A model generated the notes under the pieces. That model did not search any database. It saw nothing but the letters and a program-made list of their open reading frames with translations, and was not told the DNA's origin. The position numbers were made by a program, and so were the translations under genes. Positions 17,928 to 25,919 of a stretch of 50,036 nucleotides of DNA are shown here, in pieces; position 1 is the stretch's first letter, and each line of letters opens with the position of its first letter. This stretch comes from Rhodococcus sp. EPR-157. GTDB lineage: Bacteria > Actinomycetota > Actinomycetes > Mycobacteriales > Mycobacteriaceae. The DNA lies in contig NZ_LVCV01000642.1 of the NCBI RefSeq assembly GCF_001647195.1, positions 1-50,036 on the forward strand, written 5' to 3'.

Positions 17928-19075
17928 GCGGTCGGCCGGTAGAAGCCCTTGAAGGCCATACCCGAGTTGGTGGTTCGGATGTCACCGACTTGCACGGGAT
18001 CGCCTGCTTCCACGATCTGTCCGTTTCCGATGACCATGGCGACGTGACCGTCCCACACTGCAAGATCGCCCGGCATGAGCTCGTCCTGGCCGACCTGGGT
18101 GCCGACGTTCTGCTCCTGCGCCAGCCTCGGTAGCTCGACACCCTGCTCGCCGTACGCCCACTGGGTCAGGCCGCTGCAGTCGAGGCCGCGTCCCGGCTCG
18201 GTTCCACCCCAGACATACGGGGTGCCCTGCTGTGTCAGCGCACTGCGCACCGCGCCTGCTGCCTCCTCGTTGGGCGCCATTGCGACACTGCCGTCGGGGA
18301 GTGCGACCTGGACACCACCTCCGACGCCGCCCATGTCCGCCGATGTTCGCTGAGGGTTGCCGGTGAACATGGACGCATCTGAGCTCTGCCCCGCGGGGAC
18401 GGTTGCCGTTGCCGGTGAGGTCATCAGGTTCGACGGAGTGTCGGGAAGGACCGAGGACGCGGACGACGACAGCGTCCTGGCGAAGTTCTGCCCGAATTGG
18501 CTGCCCGGGTCCGATCCCGCTGCGGCAGGAGCAGATGCCGGTGCCGTCGTAGGCGCTGCGCCCGCGGGTTGGGGAACCGGCGGAGGAGCGGTGTAGGCAC
18601 TGATCTCAGCGGTGTGGACGGCAAGCTCGCCGCGCACGCGAGCCACGACCGCCAGCGCGCGCTGCAGGTGTTCGATAGCCGTCGCGATCAGCATCGACTG
18701 CCCTGCCGGGGTGAACAGCATGGGTGCGCCGGCGCCTGCTACCGAGATGAAGGACTGCAGAATGCCCTGCAGTTCGGCAAGTCCGGCCTGGACCTTTTCA
18801 CAGGCGCGATCGACTACTGCCGCGATCTCGACGCCATGATCGGACAGTCCGAGAGCGCTCGTGTGCGCCTGCCCGGCGAGTTCGATTGCGGCGGTGGCAG
18901 CCGGTCCACTCCATGCTGAGGCAAGTTCGCCGACCGCCGATTGTCCGATGCTCTGAACCGACTCGAGCGCCCGCGACGAGGATCGCAGCACGTCGGCTGG
19001 TCCACCGCTGGGAACGATGCCGGACCCGAAAGCGCCGAGTAGGTCGGTGATGGGTTTGGCGAGCAGCTCGATCAC
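17924..19075 (-). CDS. NlpC/P60 (C40) cell-wall endopeptidase with WXG-like N-terminal domain
   Basis: This 383-residue protein ends in an NlpC/P60 domain (about 265-383) that cleaves peptidoglycan stem peptides. The catalytic Cys300 is in DCSGL, His344 in DGHVAMVIG, and Glu356 lies 12 residues further, the same His-to-Glu spacing as in the RipA triad as I recall it. The N-terminus has no signal peptide. It is a helical region with a WSG turn at residues 55-57 like WXG100/Esp proteins, joined by a proline-alanine-rich linker (about 160-190). It starts with GTG overlapping the upstream stop (GTGA). Export by a type VII system is the likely route but is inferred. Confidence 0.85.
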   Translation of the reverse strand: MIELLAKPITDLLGAFGSGIVPSGGPADVLRSSSRALESVQSIGQSAVGELASAWSGPAATAAIELAGQAHTSALGLSDHGVEIAAVVDRACEKVQAGLAELQGILQSFISVAGAGAPMLFTPAGQSMLIATAIEHLQRALAVVARVRGELAVHTAEISAYTAPPPVPQPAGAAPTTAPASAPAAAGSDPGSQFGQNFARTLSSSASSVLPDTPSNLMTSPATATVPAGQSSDASMFTGNPQRTSADMGGVGGGVQVALPDGSVAMAPNEEAAGAVRSALTQQGTPYVWGGTEPGRGLDCSGLTQWAYGEQGVELPRLAQEQNVGTQVGQDELMPGDLAVWDGHVAMVIGNGQIVEAGDPVQVGDIRTTNSGMAFKGFYRPTA

Positions 19076-19383
19076 ATCAGGCTCGCGGCGGTCTGGGCGT
19101 CGGCGAGGTCATAGGCTGCGCTGGACGCCGATGCCGCGGCACCGAGGCTGGCCACCGTCTCGGCGAGCCTGCCGACTGCGGCCCCGTGCGCACTGTGCAC
19201 TCCGGTGAATGCAGCGAGAAACTCGGTGCCGATCAGCCCGAACACCGGTGTGAGAACGGCAGGCCCGCACGCAGTTGTCGCAGCAGCCGCTGTAGCGACC
19301 TGAGCGGCGGCCGCTCCCATCGTCGTCGCGTACGCGTGCACTCCCGCAGATACTGCCGATATCTCTGTCACCGATTCCCCCAT
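19072..19383 (-). CDS. EspC-like / WXG100-like type VII secretion-associated small protein
   Basis: This 103-residue protein is almost wholly helical and alanine-rich (AYATTMGAAAAQVATAAAA, then FLAAFTGVHSAHGAAVGRLA). It lacks cysteines of functional pattern, a signal peptide or clear membrane helices. Size and composition resemble EspC/DUF2580 proteins secreted by ESX systems. The ATG at 19383 has GAGG about five bases upstream and was preferred over upstream codons. It is the first gene of the five-gene minus-strand operon and is coupled to the NlpC/P60 gene by a GTGA overlap. The family assignment is by pattern, not by a strong motif. Confidence 0.65.
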   Translation of the reverse strand: MGESVTEISAVSAGVHAYATTMGAAAAQVATAAAATTACGPAVLTPVFGLIGTEFLAAFTGVHSAHGAAVGRLAETVASLGAAASASSAAYDLADAQTAASLM

Positions 19384-19457
19384 GGATTCCTCGACGGCGC
19401 ACGAAAAACTCCTACACATATCTTCGACGCACGTGACGGCCGATCGGTTCCCACATT

Positions 19458-19463
19458 TATCCT
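19458..19463 (+). promoter_or_regulatory. Leaderless -10 hexamer of upp
   Basis: TATCCT lies at -12 to -7 of the upp ATG at 19470, so transcription would begin at the start codon. The intervening GTCGGA is not a convincing ribosome binding site at that distance. Confidence 0.5.
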
Positions 19464-19469
19464 GTCGGA

Positions 19470-20093
19470 ATGGAAACTCACGTGGTCGACCATCCACTGG
19501 CCGCTGCACTGCTGACGACGATGCGCGACGAGCGCAGCGACAACGCAACATTTCGGTCCGCACTCCGCCAGCTCACCCACATGCTGGTGTACGAGGCCAC
19601 CCGCGACGCCGACATCGACACGTTCGACGTGACGACGCCGGTCGCTACTACAAAGGGCACGCGACTGGCGCGTCCGCCGCTGCTCGTCCCGGTGCTCAGG
19701 GCGGGACTGGGAATGGTGGAGAAGGCAAGTGGCCTGATCCCACAGTCACGCGTCGGATTCGTCGGGATGGCGCGCGACGAGGAGACGCACCAGCCGGTTC
19801 CGTACATGGAGTCGCTGCCGGATGACCTGTCGCGGACTCCGGTCTATGTGCTCGACCCGATGCTGGCAACGGGAGGTTCGATGGTCCACACCATCGAACT
19901 GCTCGTCGAGCGGGGAGCAGCGGACGTCACCGCTATCTGCGTCGTCGCCGCCCCCGAAGGTGTCGCGGCGCTCGAGGCGTCGGGACTGCCGGTGCGACTC
20001 GTCGCCGCGAGCATCGACGACGGACTCAACGACGACGCCTTCATCGTGCCGGGTCTCGGCGACGCGGGCGATCGTCAGTTCGGCCCGCGCTGA
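19470..20093 (+). CDS. upp: Uracil phosphoribosyltransferase
   Basis: This 207-residue enzyme converts uracil and PRPP to UMP. The PRPP-binding loop is [11 protein letters not shown] (about 127-137). PVLRAGLGM lies near residue 74, and the C-terminus [11 protein letters not shown] is characteristic of Upp. The length is normal. The ATG at 19470 is supported by a TATCCT -10 element at the leaderless position. It is divergent from the type VII-linked operon across 86 bases. Its stop codon overlaps a possible CTG start of the next gene (CTGA, 20090-20093). Confidence 0.96.
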   Translation: METHVVDHPLAAALLTTMRDERSDNATFRSALRQLTHMLVYEATRDADIDTFDVTTPVATTKGTRLARPPLLVPVLRAGLGMVEKASGLIPQSRVGFVGMARDEETHQPVPYMESLPDDLSRTPVYVLDPMLATGGSMVHTIELLVERGAADVTAICVVAAPEGVAALEASGLPVRLVAASIDDGLNDDAFIVPGLGDAGDRQFGPR

Positions 20094-20185
20094 GCATCTC
20101 GCTCGTCCTCGGCGTCACCTGGCCGGCGCGTGAGGGCGACCCTCGTCTTCGCGTCGTCGACATCGAGACGAAGGCAGTCGAGCAC

Positions 20186-21028
20186 GTGGAACTGCGCGGC
20201 GGACGACTCGGCTTCGCTTCTGCGGGCGCGCAGCGCTGGTGCACCGGTCGTGTCGCTTTTCGTTCGGGCGCAGGTTCGGAGTACGTTCCGTGCCCGCGAC
20301 AGAGCCCGGTGGACGTGGGCACTCAGTGTTCGGAATGCGAATCCAAGGACGGATTTCGGTTCGTGCACACCATTCATCGTGGCGGGTTCGTATCCCGCGA
20401 GCTCGAAGCGCATGTGATGCAACCGCATTGGCTCTACATCGCGACGTTCGCGAACGGAGTGCACAAGGTGGGTACGGCAGCCGACACCAGGAAATGGGGG
20501 CGCCTCGCCGAACAAGGTGCGATCTGCGCGCACTACGTGGCACGAGCCGAGGACGGCAAAGTGATTCGGGTGCTGGAGGACAGCGTGACCGAGCAGCTCC
20601 AGGTCCGGCAAGCTGTTCGATCCTCTGCCAAGGCCGCAGCGTTGGCGCTTCCGATCGACACCGACCGCATCGACGCCGCGACGACGGCGCTCGCCGCTCG
20701 TGTCCGCACGATGATCGAACCCGCCATCGACGAGGTGACCTACCGCGTCGTGGACGAGCCATGGCGTACGGCCGGATTTCGTGATCTGGCGTCGGGAAAC
20801 AGGCTCGCGTATCCCCTCGACATCACCACCGGCACGCACGGTTTCACCGTCGACGCCTGCATCGGCCAGGCGGCAGTGGTGAGGCTGAACGATCGTGTCA
20901 CCATGAAGGAACGCACCCCCGACGAGGATGCGTCGTTCGTCGTCGACCTGCACGAACTGAAGGGACGCCGGGTGACGTTCGGGGACTACACCTCCGAGTT
21001 GCCCGCCGTGCAATCAGCCCTGTTCTAG
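20186..21028 (+). CDS. DUF2797 family protein, function unknown (true start probably further upstream)
   Basis: From the only canonical start (GTG at 20186) the protein has 280 residues. It carries a cysteine cluster (RWCTGR, VPCP, CSEC) likely to bind a metal. A segment reminiscent of GIY-YIG folds follows (WLYIATFANGVHKVGTA, then RLAEQGA), as in DUF2797 proteins. Reading upstream in frame, the sequence LVLGVTWPAREGDPRLRVVD looks like genuine N-terminal coding sequence, but no ATG, GTG or TTG precedes it. A CTG at 20090 overlapping the upp stop would give 312 residues. Its TAG stop overlaps the pmmB stop on the other strand. Confidence 0.75.
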   Translation: MELRGGRLGFASAGAQRWCTGRVAFRSGAGSEYVPCPRQSPVDVGTQCSECESKDGFRFVHTIHRGGFVSRELEAHVMQPHWLYIATFANGVHKVGTAADTRKWGRLAEQGAICAHYVARAEDGKVIRVLEDSVTEQLQVRQAVRSSAKAAALALPIDTDRIDAATTALAARVRTMIEPAIDEVTYRVVDEPWRTAGFRDLASGNRLAYPLDITTGTHGFTVDACIGQAAVVRLNDRVTMKERTPDEDASFVVDLHELKGRRVTFGDYTSELPAVQSALF

Positions 21029-22626
21029 AGAGTCCGTGCGAACTGCCGGAGTTGGTCCAATGTGGCGTCGGCCGTGGCTCGTGCTCTCGCCAGGTCCTCA
21101 CGCGAGCCGGCCGGCTCGACGACCTCGAGATAGGCCTTCACCTTCGGCTCGGTTCCCGATGGCCGCACGATGACGCGGATTCCGTTTCCGGCGAGCTCGA
21201 CGGCATCGGTTCTCAGCGGACCGCGTGAAGTGAGCATGTCGGTTACTGTGACTGCGCGAGAGGCCAATTCGGCCGGAGGATCGGAACGCAGCCGCGCCAT
21301 CATCGAGTCGATCAGGCCGAGATCGTCGACTCGCTTCGACACCTGGGCGCCTGCATGGACTCCGAATTCCACCGCGAGGTCGTCGAGAACGTCGAGAAGC
21401 GTCCGACCGTCGGACTTCAGTTGTGCAACCAGGTCCGCGAGCACAACTGCCGCCGAGATACCGTCCTTGTCGTTCACCGTCGTCGGATCCACGCAGTGGC
21501 CGATTGCCTCCTCGTAGGCGTAGACCAGGCCGGACCCTGCGCGTACCAGCCACTTGAATCCGGTCAGCGTCCGCGCGTACCTGGCGCCGCGTGCGGGTGC
21601 CAACGCCGAGAGCAGTTGAGAGGACACGATGGTGTTGGCCACCAACGAGTCCGGTGGCGCCGACTTCAGGATGTGATCGGCAAGCAGAGCCCCGGTTTCG
21701 TCGCCGCTGAGCATTCGCCAGCCCCCAGGGCCGGGCACGCCGATCGCGCACCGGTCGGCATCGGGATCCAGTGCGATCGCGAGGTCGGCATCCACCTCTG
21801 CAGCGAGGGCGAGGAGAGCGTCGGCTGCTCCTGGCTCCTCCGGATTGGGAAACGTGACGGTGGGAAACTCTGGGTCCGGATCGAATTGGCTTGTCACGAC
21901 GTGGACGTCGAGGAAGCCGAGTCCGCGCAGCGCGGTGAGTGCAACCTCGCCGCCGACGCCGTGCAGCGGTGTCAGCGCGATGCGGATGTTTCGACGAGGT
22001 GCGTGCACGAGCGCGGGCAGAGTGTCGAGGTAGCGAGCAGTCACGTCGGCGCCGCCCGGGGTGACGAGACGGCGGGGTACGTCGACGGCACGGCCCACTG
22101 CAGCGATCTCGGCTTCGATCTCCGTGTCGGCAGGCGGAACCAACTGCGCACCGCCGCGGAGATAGACCTTGTATCCGTTGTCGGCGGCAGGGTTGTGCGA
22201 GGCGGTGATCTGAACACCCAGATCGGCATCCAGAGCGCGAACGGCGAAGGCCAGCACAGGCGTCGGGAGCGGGCGGGGGAGTAGAACCACCGAGGACCCG
22301 GCAGCTGCAAGCGTTTCCGCAGCTGCAGTTGCGAACACTTCGGACCCGTGGCGTGCGTCCCTGCCGACGACTACCGTCGACCCGCCGAGGCACTTCTTCT
22401 GCAACCACGCACAGATTCCGGCCGTGGTGCGAACGACGACAGCGACGTTCATTCCGTTCGGTCCTGCCCGCACCTCGCCGCGCAGACCAGCGGTACCGAA
22501 ACTCAGGGGAGCCCGGAAGCGCTCGGTCAGTTCGGATTCGGAGAGCTCTGCCAGCTCGTCGCGGGTGGTCGGGTCCGGATCTCCGGCAATCCACTCGGAA
22601 AGCTGTTCGGAGAGATCGGATGTCAC
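21025..22626 (-). CDS. pmmB: Phosphomannomutase/phosphopentomutase-family enzyme
   Basis: This 533-residue alpha-D-phosphohexomutase has all four family motifs. They are the active-site phosphoserine loop TASHNP (S143), the metal-binding [10 protein letters not shown], the sugar-binding loop (YEEAIGH) and the phosphate-binding [12 protein letters not shown] near the C-terminus. [10 protein letters not shown] lies at 43-52. It is coupled to the upstream purine nucleoside phosphorylase (GTGA overlap 22623-22626). That context raises the possibility that it interconverts ribose 1- and 5-phosphate (phosphopentomutase) rather than mannose phosphates. The name follows the M. tuberculosis orthologue by position. 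Confidence 0.88.
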   Translation of the reverse strand: MTSDLSEQLSEWIAGDPDPTTRDELAELSESELTERFRAPLSFGTAGLRGEVRAGPNGMNVAVVVRTTAGICAWLQKKCLGGSTVVVGRDARHGSEVFATAAAETLAAAGSSVVLLPRPLPTPVLAFAVRALDADLGVQITASHNPAADNGYKVYLRGGAQLVPPADTEIEAEIAAVGRAVDVPRRLVTPGGADVTARYLDTLPALVHAPRRNIRIALTPLHGVGGEVALTALRGLGFLDVHVVTSQFDPDPEFPTVTFPNPEEPGAADALLALAAEVDADLAIALDPDADRCAIGVPGPGGWRMLSGDETGALLADHILKSAPPDSLVANTIVSSQLLSALAPARGARYARTLTGFKWLVRAGSGLVYAYEEAIGHCVDPTTVNDKDGISAAVVLADLVAQLKSDGRTLLDVLDDLAVEFGVHAGAQVSKRVDDLGLIDSMMARLRSDPPAELASRAVTVTDMLTSRGPLRTDAVELAGNGIRVIVRPSGTEPKVKAYLEVVEPAGSREDLARARATADATLDQLRQFARTL

Positions 22627-23450
22627 AGCGTCGAGACCAGTCGGTGCAGCAACTCGCCCATACGCGACGCCGAAGCCTTACCTGCCTCGAGGACTTCCTT
22701 GTGGTCGAGGTGTTCACCCGTCATGCCGGCAGCGAGGTTGGTCACGAGCGAGACTCCGAGGACCCGGGCACCGAGCGCGCGTGCGGCAATGGTTTCGTGC
22801 ACCGTCGACATGCCGACGAGATCGGCTCCGATCGTTCGGAGCATGCGGATTTCGGCGGGCGTCTCGTAGTGCGGACCCGGTAGGCCGGCGTAGACGCCTT
22901 CCTCGAGAGTGGGATCGATGCTGCGCGCGAGAGTGCGAAGCTCGGGGGAGTAGGCGTCGACGAGATCGACGAACTCGGCGCCGATCAACGGTGACCGGGC
23001 AGTGAGGTTGAGGTGATCCGAGATCAAGACCGGTTGTCCGACGCTCATGCCCTCGCGGATTCCGCCCGCTGCATTGGTCAACACGACGGTGCCGGACCCG
23101 GCAGCGATGGCGGTGCGCACCGGGTGCACGACGCGTCGAAGCTCGTGACCTTCGTATGCGTGCGTACGGCCTTGGAGTAGGAGGGTGTGCGTCCCTCCGA
23201 CATTGACCGAGGTGATGGTTCCTGAGTGTCCCGACGCCGACGGCGGCGCGAACCCAGGGAGATCGGCCATGCGAATGGTCGCTGTCGGTTCACCGAACCG
23301 ATCGGCGGCGGCCTGCCAGCCCGAGCCGAGAACGATCGCTACCGAGTGTGCGGCGACGCCGGTTGCTTCGGCGATGGCGGCGGCCGCAGTTGCGGCGGCA
23401 CCTGCCGGGTCGATGGTCGGGTCGGCACTGTGTGCGTCAGAAGTTCCCAC
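22623..23450 (-). CDS. punA: Purine nucleoside phosphorylase
   Basis: This 275-residue trimeric-type PNP splits inosine and guanosine (and the deoxy forms) with phosphate. [12 protein letters not shown] (residues 41-52) begins the phosphate site. HAYEGHE, NAAGG and the substrate motif [12 protein letters not shown] follow in the family order. It starts with GTG. TAGGGT lies nine bases upstream, suggesting a very short leader. It is co-translated with the phosphohexomutase, consistent with salvage of the released pentose 1-phosphate. The alternative name deoD is used for it in mycobacteria. Confidence 0.93.
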   Translation of the reverse strand: MGTSDAHSADPTIDPAGAAATAAAAIAEATGVAAHSVAIVLGSGWQAAADRFGEPTATIRMADLPGFAPPSASGHSGTITSVNVGGTHTLLLQGRTHAYEGHELRRVVHPVRTAIAAGSGTVVLTNAAGGIREGMSVGQPVLISDHLNLTARSPLIGAEFVDLVDAYSPELRTLARSIDPTLEEGVYAGLPGPHYETPAEIRMLRTIGADLVGMSTVHETIAARALGARVLGVSLVTNLAAGMTGEHLDHKEVLEAGKASASRMGELLHRLVSTL

Positions 23451-23458
23451 GAGGGACC

Positions 23459-23464
23459 ACCCTA
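23459..23464 (-). promoter_or_regulatory. Candidate -10 hexamer of punA
   Basis: On the minus strand TAGGGT ends nine bases before the GTG at 23450. It matches TANNNT, and the leader would be only about two bases long. Confidence 0.35.
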
Positions 23465-23501
23465 GGAGATAGACGGTCGATGCGGCGACAGATAGTTGTT
23501 G

Positions 23502-24101
23502 TCATCCACACTCGGCTGCCGCCGCGAGTCCTTCGACCACCCAGGCTTCGTACTCTTCCGTCGTCCATCCGCGATCGTCGACGAGCAAAGTGAAGTTCTC
23601 GGGACTCAACAGCGCCAGGGCGACATCCACGCAGGTCTCGACGTCCATGCCGTCGACCTTCTGGGCCAGCGAGGTCATGAGATGCCGAAGCACGATGACT
23701 CGCTGCTCGACGTTGGTTCGCCACAGTGCTGCCACGTCCGGATCGGCGTGTGCGCCCGCGCGGACCGCGAGCAGAATTCCCGCGACGCGTTCGGAGACGA
23801 GGCTGGCGGCGTGCACGTGGATTCGCAGGTGTTCTGCGGGGTCCGAGGCGGCGACGGCGGCGGCGACCCATTGCCTGTCGAGAGTGGCAATGGGGAGTTC
23901 GTCGCCCGCGATCGCGCGGTCGAGCACCGCTTCGAGGACCGCGCGCTTGTTGCCGAACACGAAGTACACGGTCTGCACTGCGACTCCCGCGTCGGTTGCG
24001 ATCTGCTTGATGGTCGTCGACGCGTATCCGCCGCCGACGAACAGCGGGTGGGCCGCAGTGAGAATCTTCGAGCGAGCGCTGGTGTCGGAGGAATTGACCA
24101 C
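23502..24101 (-). CDS. TetR family transcriptional regulator
   Basis: This 199-residue protein has the N-terminal TetR helix-turn-helix (ASTTIKQIATDAGVAVQTVY, about residues 27-46, then FVFGNKRAVLEAVL). A helical C-terminal ligand domain follows that I cannot assign to a subfamily. It starts with GTG at 24101. TAGACT at 24109-24114 gives a leaderless-type promoter. It is divergent from the saccharopine-dehydrogenase-like gene across 58 bases that contain a CTAGAGTA palindrome, so it probably represses both. The same strand continues into punA after 51 bases. The block interrupts the mycobacterial punA-amiB1 order. Confidence 0.9.
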   Translation of the reverse strand: MVNSSDTSARSKILTAAHPLFVGGGYASTTIKQIATDAGVAVQTVYFVFGNKRAVLEAVLDRAIAGDELPIATLDRQWVAAAVAASDPAEHLRIHVHAASLVSERVAGILLAVRAGAHADPDVAALWRTNVEQRVIVLRHLMTSLAQKVDGMDVETCVDVALALLSPENFTLLVDDRGWTTEEYEAWVVEGLAAAAECG

Positions 24102-24108
24102 GGAGAAG

Positions 24109-24114
24109 AGTCTA
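24109..24114 (-). promoter_or_regulatory. Leaderless-type -10 hexamer of the TetR gene
   Basis: Minus-strand TAGACT occupies -13 to -8 of the GTG at 24101 and lies only four bases from the palindromic operator, so bound repressor would cover the promoter. Confidence 0.4.
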
Positions 24115-24117
24115 GCT

Positions 24118-24149
24118 CTAGAGTAGTACTCTAGTTCTCCACTCTAGAG
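24118..24149. promoter_or_regulatory. Palindromic operator of the TetR-saccharopine dehydrogenase region
   Basis: CTAGAGTA-G-TACTCTAG (24118-24134) is a perfect inverted repeat of eight bases around one base. A shorter palindrome CTCTAGAG (24142-24149) repeats the core. Both lie between the divergent TetR and saccharopine-dehydrogenase-like genes, the usual place for a TetR-family operator. CTAG is generally scarce in high-GC genomes, so a clustering of CTAG cores here is notable. Confidence 0.65.
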
Positions 24150-24159
24150 AGGGTTTCTG

Positions 24160-25110
24160 ATGACAGTTCTCGTTCTCGGCGGATACGGCGCCGTCGGCCG
24201 ACGCATCGTCGACACGCTTCGAGCGGATGGTGTCGCTACTGTCTCGGCGGGACGCGATCCGGCACGAGCGGATCTCGCTATTGATCTCCGCGACCACAGT
24301 GCGTACATGGAGGCGTTGAACGGCGTCGGCGTGGTAGTCAACGCATCGGGAAGCGAGGACGCCGACCTCGCGCGGATCTCCGCAGGACGCGACATCCCCT
24401 TCGTCGACATCTCGGCGACCAGCTCGTACACGCAGGCATTGAACGCAGTTCGAGGGCCTGTGCTCGTCGGGGTCGGAATTGCACCTGGGTTGTCGGGAAT
24501 CCTTGCCCGTGAGGCCTTCTCGGAAAGTTCGACAGGGGTCGATGTTGCCATCGGGCTCGGTGCAGGGGAACGACACGGGGCGGCGGCCACGGAGTGGACC
24601 TACGGATTGCTCGGCACGAGATTCGACGACCCGGACGGATCGTCCGTCAAGAACTTCACCGCAGGCAAGAAGTTCGATTTCCCCAGTGAATCGGGATATC
24701 GGCGATTCGCGTCGTTGCGAGCGGATTTCGCAGACCAGCACCGGTTGACGGAGGAGCTGGCAGTTCCGGTCCGAACCTACCTACGGCTCGATTCCCGGCT
24801 GATGACGGTAGGGCTCGCCGCCATGACGCACGCGCCGTGGCTGTCTCGGTTCACGCCGTCGGTCATGCCGGGAGGCGATCGCTGGGCCATCGTCGCGCGT
24901 GACCACGGTGGCATGCAGGCGTGGGCGACGGGGCGTGAGCAGTCGGTGGCAACAGCTGTGATCGGTGCTTGGTCGGCCCGGGCGTTGCTGGAAGGGCGGA
25001 TCGAAATCAGCGCCCCCACGTGGCTGCACGGCGCGGTCTCACTTCGTGACCTGAGTGAAGAACTGCAGGCTGCCGGCATCATGACGTCCCCGGGGGCGTC
25101 GGGCATCTGA
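24160..25110 (+). CDS. Saccharopine-dehydrogenase-like NAD(P)-binding protein
   Basis: This 316-residue protein begins with a Rossmann motif (VLVLGGYGAVGRRI, glycines at 7-13). It continues with the pattern of saccharopine dehydrogenase / saccharopine reductase-like oxidoreductases (NASGSEDADLARISAG, then FVDISATSSY). No lysine-pathway neighbour is present, and the substrate is unknown. The ATG at 24160 has AGAGGG about seven bases upstream. It is divergent from a TetR regulator and shares its operator, so expression is probably induced by a small ligand. It is not close enough to true saccharopine dehydrogenases to name. Confidence 0.75.
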   Translation: MTVLVLGGYGAVGRRIVDTLRADGVATVSAGRDPARADLAIDLRDHSAYMEALNGVGVVVNASGSEDADLARISAGRDIPFVDISATSSYTQALNAVRGPVLVGVGIAPGLSGILAREAFSESSTGVDVAIGLGAGERHGAAATEWTYGLLGTRFDDPDGSSVKNFTAGKKFDFPSESGYRRFASLRADFADQHRLTEELAVPVRTYLRLDSRLMTVGLAAMTHAPWLSRFTPSVMPGGDRWAIVARDHGGMQAWATGREQSVATAVIGAWSARALLEGRIEISAPTWLHGAVSLRDLSEELQAAGIMTSPGASGI

Positions 25111-25184
25111 CAGCATGAAACCGATATTCGTCGCGCCGGTACGCAGTAGCGTCGCTGCCCTCGAGGCCGGAAGTTACCGCCGGG

Positions 25185-25190
25185 TAGTAT
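25185..25190 (+). promoter_or_regulatory. Leaderless -10 hexamer of the enoyl-CoA hydratase-like gene
   Basis: TAGTAT sits at -12 to -7 of the ATG at 25197. Transcription would therefore start on the start codon, and there is no Shine-Dalgarno sequence in the six intervening bases. Confidence 0.5.
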
Positions 25191-25196
25191 CCGCCT

Positions 25197-25904
25197 ATGC
25201 CTTTCCTCGAACGCAGCGGTGACGTGCACATCCTCTACCTCGGTGACGAGGCAGGCCCCGAGAACAACGAGAACCGATTCCACCCCGAGTGGATCGATCG
25301 GGTCCACGTTCTCCTCGACGAGGTGGAGGCCACCGAGGGCCCCACAGCCTTGGTCACGACGGCGTCCGGGAAGTTCTTCACCAACGGGCTCGACACCGAT
25401 TGGCTGTTCGCCAACCTGGACAAGATCACCTGGTACCTCGACCGCGTCCACACGCTGTACACCCGTCTGCTCACCTTCCCCATGGCAACGGTGGCGGCAG
25501 TGCAGGGCCACGCGTTCGGCGCCGGTGCGATGCTCGCGACGGCACACGACTTCCGCACGGTCCGTGTCGATCGCGGCTTCTACTGCCTCCCCGAGGTCAA
25601 CCTGAACATGCCGTTCACGGTGGGCATGTCGGCATTGGTCACGTCTCGACTGCCGAGGCAGACCGCGATCGAGGCCATGACGACCGGCCGTCGCTTCGGC
25701 GGAGCCGATGCCGTCACCGCAGGTATCGCCGACGTTGCAGTGACCGAGGACGAGGTCCTGTCATCCGCCGTCGAGCGTGCGGCAGCACTGACGAATACGC
25801 GCGGAAAGAACCTCGCGGGTATCAAGGCGGGCATCCACGCCGACGTTCTCGCTGCTCTGAATACCCCGACAGGTGAGAGCAACTTCAGCTTCGGAAACCA
25901 GTAG
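25197..25904 (+). CDS. Enoyl-CoA hydratase/isomerase family protein
   Basis: This 235-residue crotonase-fold protein has the first oxyanion-hole segment around FFTNGLDTDWLF and the second at VQGHAFGAGAMLATAHDFR. The typical acidic catalytic pair of hydratases is not evident: at the usual glutamate position after the GAGAM turn I read the LPEVNLNMPF segment. An isomerase or other crotonase activity is therefore as likely as hydration. It is a little short for the family (about 260). It has its own leaderless-type promoter and is followed after 15 bases by amiB1, with which it may be co-transcribed. Confidence 0.8.
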   Translation: MPFLERSGDVHILYLGDEAGPENNENRFHPEWIDRVHVLLDEVEATEGPTALVTTASGKFFTNGLDTDWLFANLDKITWYLDRVHTLYTRLLTFPMATVAAVQGHAFGAGAMLATAHDFRTVRVDRGFYCLPEVNLNMPFTVGMSALVTSRLPRQTAIEAMTTGRRFGGADAVTAGIADVAVTEDEVLSSAVERAAALTNTRGKNLAGIKAGIHADVLAALNTPTGESNFSFGNQ

Positions 25905-25919
25905 TGACAGACTGGTGCG

